A stretch of 8,151 nucleotides of DNA from contig CAYQJO010000196.1 in assembly GCA_964417785.1 (NCBI GenBank), positions 1-8,151 on the forward strand, written 5' to 3'. The position numbers and the translations under genes are program-made. This document shows, piece after piece, positions 5,863 to 8,151 of this stretch; position 1 is the first letter of the stretch; every line of letters starts with the position of its first letter. The notes below the pieces were generated by a model. The model saw only the letters and a list, made by a program, of their open reading frames with translations. It ran no database searches and was not told the origin of the DNA. This stretch comes from DAOTUL01 sp034437435. Lineage in GTDB: Bacteria > Chloroflexota > Anaerolineae > Aggregatilineales > Phototrophicaceae.

Positions 5863-6900
5863 ATGCGCACAGTAGACTGGCACGAGGGCGGAGTCCGTAT
5901 GATCGACCAGCGGCAAATCCCCTGGTCACTTGAGTTTGTCCAGTTGACGACCCATCGTGCCGTCGCTGAAGCTATCACCAATATGACCGTTCGCGGCGCA
6001 CCGGCCATCGGTGCGTCAGCGGCGTTCGGCATGGCCCTGGCGGCTCAGGAGAGCAACGCGACCACCATAGACGCCATCTGTGCCGATCTGGCTGCGGCTG
6101 CCGAAACACTCAAGACTGCCCGTCCAACAGCGGTCAATCTGGCCTGGGCGGTGGACCGTCTTATGGAAATGGTCAACAGCGGTGAATTCGCTCACCCGGA
6201 TGCGCTGCGCGACGCCCTGCTACAGGAAGCTCAGCGCATCGCCGACGCCGATGTCGCCATCAACCGGCAGATGGGCGCTCATGGAGCCACACTCATCGAA
6301 GACGGCTTCACGATTCTGCATCACTGCAACACCGGCGCACTCGCTGCCGTCGATTTCGGCACGGCACTGGGTGTGGTCCGGGCCGCATTTGAGGAAGGCA
6401 AAAAGATTCATGTGCTGCTGGACGAGACCCGTCCACGCCTTCAGGGATCACGCCTGAGCGCCTGGGAGATGGACCGGGCCGGGATCAGCTACGACATCCT
6501 ACCCGATACCGCTGCCGGGTTCTACATGCAGCGCAGTGAAATCGACATTGTGCTGGTCGGTGCGGATCGGGTCGCCGCCAACGGCGATTTCGCCAACAAA
6601 ATCGGCACTTACCAGATTGCGGTGCTGGCGAAGGAGAACGACATCCCCTTCTACACCGTCGCGCCAACCTCGACTATCGATCTATCGCTGCCGGATGGCT
6701 CGCATATCCCCATCGAAGAACGCGACCCGGCGGAGGTCCTGGCTCCTTACGGCAACCGTCTGGTCCCCGACCATTTCCATGCCCGCAACCCGGCTTTCGA
6801 TGTCACGCCGCATCGCTATCTTTCCGGCGTCATCACCGAAAACGGCATCGCCCGACCACCGTTCACCGAGAGTCTGAAACGCATGGTCGCCGGAGGCTGA
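5863..6900 (+). CDS. mtnA: S-methyl-5-thioribose-1-phosphate isomerase
   Basis: This 345-residue protein is of usual length for MtnA, a cytoplasmic enzyme of the eIF2B-alpha-like superfamily. It isomerises methylthioribose 1-phosphate to methylthioribulose 1-phosphate in the methionine salvage pathway. Visible hallmarks are MTVRGAPAIG at 41-50, HCNTGALA with the catalytic Cys155, DETRPRLQGSR at 187-197, and GADRVAANGDFANKIGTY with the catalytic Asp235. Known relatives act on 5-deoxyribose 1-phosphate, and some MtnA enzymes accept both substrates, so that activity is also possible. GAGGA at 5846-5850, inside the end of the upstream gene, is the likely ribosome-binding site. It is the third gene of an operon with two DsbA-like genes; no other methionine-salvage gene is nearby. 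Confidence 0.95.
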   Translation: MRTVDWHEGGVRMIDQRQIPWSLEFVQLTTHRAVAEAITNMTVRGAPAIGASAAFGMALAAQESNATTIDAICADLAAAAETLKTARPTAVNLAWAVDRLMEMVNSGEFAHPDALRDALLQEAQRIADADVAINRQMGAHGATLIEDGFTILHHCNTGALAAVDFGTALGVVRAAFEEGKKIHVLLDETRPRLQGSRLSAWEMDRAGISYDILPDTAAGFYMQRSEIDIVLVGADRVAANGDFANKIGTYQIAVLAKENDIPFYTVAPTSTIDLSLPDGSHIPIEERDPAEVLAPYGNRLVPDHFHARNPAFDVTPHRYLSGVITENGIARPPFTESLKRMVAGG

Positions 6901-6950
6901 CGAATGGTCCTTTGCGTGATGAGATTCAACATTAAGGGTGATCTACTGGC
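6901..6950 (+). other. Short gap between convergent genes, no terminator seen
   Basis: The 50 bases between the stops of mtnA and the opposing small CC-motif gene contain no convincing hairpin with a T-run on either strand. It is also the point where base composition changes from GC-rich to clearly more AT-rich. Confidence 0.4.
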
Positions 6951-7250
6951 CTACATGGTTGACTTCACGCCCTCGACCCATAAGCGCGTCATCATAAGTA
7001 ACCGATCAATCCCAATTCGTAGATGTGTATGGTCGGGCAAGTTCATACCCGGCTCAATGTAAATATGGATACCCTCTTGTTCCACAACAGGCCATAACTC
7101 ACTCCCCTGGGTCATGCCTGGTTCAGCGATTGGCAAAAATACCGTTCCGCCACAACACCCATGTCTTGGGGATACACGCAGCGTCAAAGCAGCATCATGC
7201 TTAACAAGATACTGCTTTGCCTCCGTATCAATCGTGATCTGTAATGTCAT
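6951..7250 (-). CDS. Small CC-motif protein (CC/Se motif family type), coupled to ACR3
   Basis: This 99-residue protein has the sequence plan of the small CC/Se motif proteins: an opening ITIDTEAKQYLVKHDAALTL, then a Gly-flanked cysteine pair HGCCGG (C32 and C33), then strands ending in HIYIEPGMNL and a short hydrophobic end. The first half resembles the HesB/IscA-like fold. In relatives one cysteine of the pair can be selenocysteine; here both codons are TGT, so this is the all-cysteine form. The function is not established; a thiol-based role with metalloids or metal is plausible given the neighbour. Its ATG overlaps the stop of the ACR3 gene as ATGA, so translation is very probably coupled and the two proteins likely act in one process. 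It lacks the spaced cysteines expected of an ArsR repressor or an ArsC-type reductase. Confidence 0.7.
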   Translation of the reverse strand: MTLQITIDTEAKQYLVKHDAALTLRVSPRHGCCGGTVFLPIAEPGMTQGSELWPVVEQEGIHIYIEPGMNLPDHTHLRIGIDRLLMMTRLWVEGVKSTM

Positions 7251-8151
7251 GATACCGTCTGTGCCTCAGTCAAATCAGGGAATTGACCACGAGTTGCATT
7301 GGCAATCCGAACGAGCGCCAACATAACCGGGACTTCAACCAGAACGCCGACAACCGTAGCCAACGCTGCCCCCGATGTCACCCCAAAGAGTGCGATAGCA
7401 GTTGCTACCGCCAACTCAAAGAAATTGCTGGCACCAATCAACGCCGCTGGAGCCGCGATCTGATGGGGAATACGAAGCAGCTTTGCTGCTCCATACGCAA
7501 CAGCGAAGATGAAAAATGTCTGGATAATCAAGGGGACGGCAATCAAACCGATGTGCAGCGGGTTATTCAGAATAACCTCACCCTGGAACGAAAATAGCAG
7601 AATCAACGTCAGCAACAGCCCGATAATCGTCAGCGGTCCAAGTCGTTTGAGAAAAACGTTATCAAACCAGATCGCACCCTTGTTACGGATCAAAATTAAC
7701 CGTGTGATGTAACCGGCAGCCAGCGGCACAACAATATACAGCATCACCGATAACAGCAGCGTATCCCAGGGAACCACGATATTGCTGATGCCAAGCAAAA
7801 GTGCCACAATCGGTGCAAACGCAAATAACATGATCAAGTCATTCACAGAAACTTGCACCAGGGTATACGCTGGATCGCCCTTGGTGAGATAACTCCACAC
7901 AAAGACCATCGCTGTACAGGGCGCAGCGCCCAGCAAAATCGCCCCGGCAACATATTCTTGCGCCAGTTCCGTCTCAATAAATGGGGCAAAAATCACCTGA
8001 AGAAACAGCCATGCGAAAAAGAACATGGTAAACGGCTTGATGAGCCAATTCACCACAACTGTGAGTGTCAATCCCTTTGGCTGTCGGCGCACTCCCAGTA
8101 CACTGCTAAAGTCGATCTGTACCATCATCGGGTAAATCATCAACCAGATGA
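7247..8151 (-). CDS. acr3: ACR3-family arsenite efflux permease, N-terminus outside the window
   Basis: About 300 residues are visible, and reading continues off the right edge, where the frame is open through IWLMIYPMMVQIDFSSVL, a typical internal ACR3 segment. A TTG or ATG near 8143 is therefore not the true start; roughly 40-60 residues are missing. ACR3 is a polytopic inner-membrane carrier of the BART superfamily that expels arsenite (and in some cases antimonite) using the proton gradient. Hallmarks are GAAPCTAMVFVWSYL with the essential membrane cysteine, followed by DPAYTLVQVSVNDL, and later GASNFFELAVATAIALFG with the conserved Glu. Multiple hydrophobic segments are evident. A regulator such as arsR, if present, would lie beyond the right edge. 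The stop overlaps the start of the CC-motif gene. Base composition is more AT-rich than the genes to the left. Confidence 0.94.
   Translation of the reverse strand, partial: IWLMIYPMMVQIDFSSVLGVRRQPKGLTLTVVVNWLIKPFTMFFFAWLFLQVIFAPFIETELAQEYVAGAILLGAAPCTAMVFVWSYLTKGDPAYTLVQVSVNDLIMLFAFAPIVALLLGISNIVVPWDTLLLSVMLYIVVPLAAGYITRLILIRNKGAIWFDNVFLKRLGPLTIIGLLLTLILLFSFQGEVILNNPLHIGLIAVPLIIQTFFIFAVAYGAAKLLRIPHQIAAPAALIGASNFFELAVATAIALFGVTSGAALATVVGVLVEVPVMLALVRIANATRGQFPDLTEAQTVS

Noticed and set aside
5252..5929. Minus-strand open frame of 225 codons opposite the second DsbA-like gene
   Set aside because: It mirrors the coding strand of a gene with a CPHC motif and crosses the mtnA start; no independent features support it.
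2408..6900. Nucleoside phosphorylase plus an MtnA-like isomerase as a bacterial version of the archaeal pentose-bisphosphate (AMP) pathway
   Set aside because: The phosphorylase has the length and motifs of an ordinary pyrimidine-nucleoside phosphorylase and not of the longer AMP phosphorylase. The isomerase has standard MtnA motifs, no RuBisCO gene is present, and the two genes are on opposite strands in different units.
7152..7157. Selenocysteine in the small CC-motif protein
   Set aside because: Both motif codons read TGT, with no in-frame TGA at that position, so it is an all-cysteine form.

Overview
The window is about 8.15 kb of moderately GC-rich bacterial chromosome with dense gene packing. 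No tRNA, rRNA, CRISPR array or insertion sequence was seen. The gene mix suggests a free-living bacterium of the Chloroflexota type: a Uma2-family start, a membrane-anchored DsbA-like pair, a Pdp-type nucleoside phosphorylase and a branched-chain-type binding lipoprotein. That assignment comes from gene style only and is tentative.

Layout. (1) At the left edge, bases 1-52 on the minus strand hold the first 17 codons of a probable Uma2-family endonuclease, with an extended -10 promoter. (2) A plus-strand cluster at 170-2418 has overlapping genes: the endolytic transglycosylase mltG, a compact periplasmic-binding-protein-like lipoprotein, and a GNAT acetyltransferase that begins with TTG inside the lipoprotein gene. 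(3) On the minus strand, 2408-3715 is a complete pyrimidine-nucleoside phosphorylase. Its stop overlaps the acetyltransferase stop by 11 bases, and its start lies about 17 bases from a divergent gene. (4) On the plus strand, 3733-4362 is a membrane methyltransferase-like protein of the ICMT/NnrU kind. (5) On the plus strand, 4422-6900 is a compact operon with a recognisable promoter. It holds two tandem DsbA-like CPHC thiol oxidoreductases (TAATG overlap) and mtnA, the methionine-salvage isomerase, two bases further on. (6) On the minus strand, 6951-8151 is an arsenic-type unit: an ACR3 arsenite efflux permease (5' end outside the window) overlapping by ATGA a small CC-motif protein. This block is visibly richer in A+T than the rest.

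How the genes fit together. The first cluster concerns the cell envelope (glycan-strand termination, a surface lipoprotein). The dsbA-dsbA-mtnA operon joins extracytoplasmic disulfide chemistry with sulfur salvage, which is not an obvious functional pairing. The ACR3 and CC-motif pair is a coherent metalloid-resistance unit. Nothing here proves a new system. The best leads are the compact binding lipoprotein tied to mltG, the tandem DsbA paralogues coupled to mtnA, and the CC-motif protein translationally coupled to ACR3.
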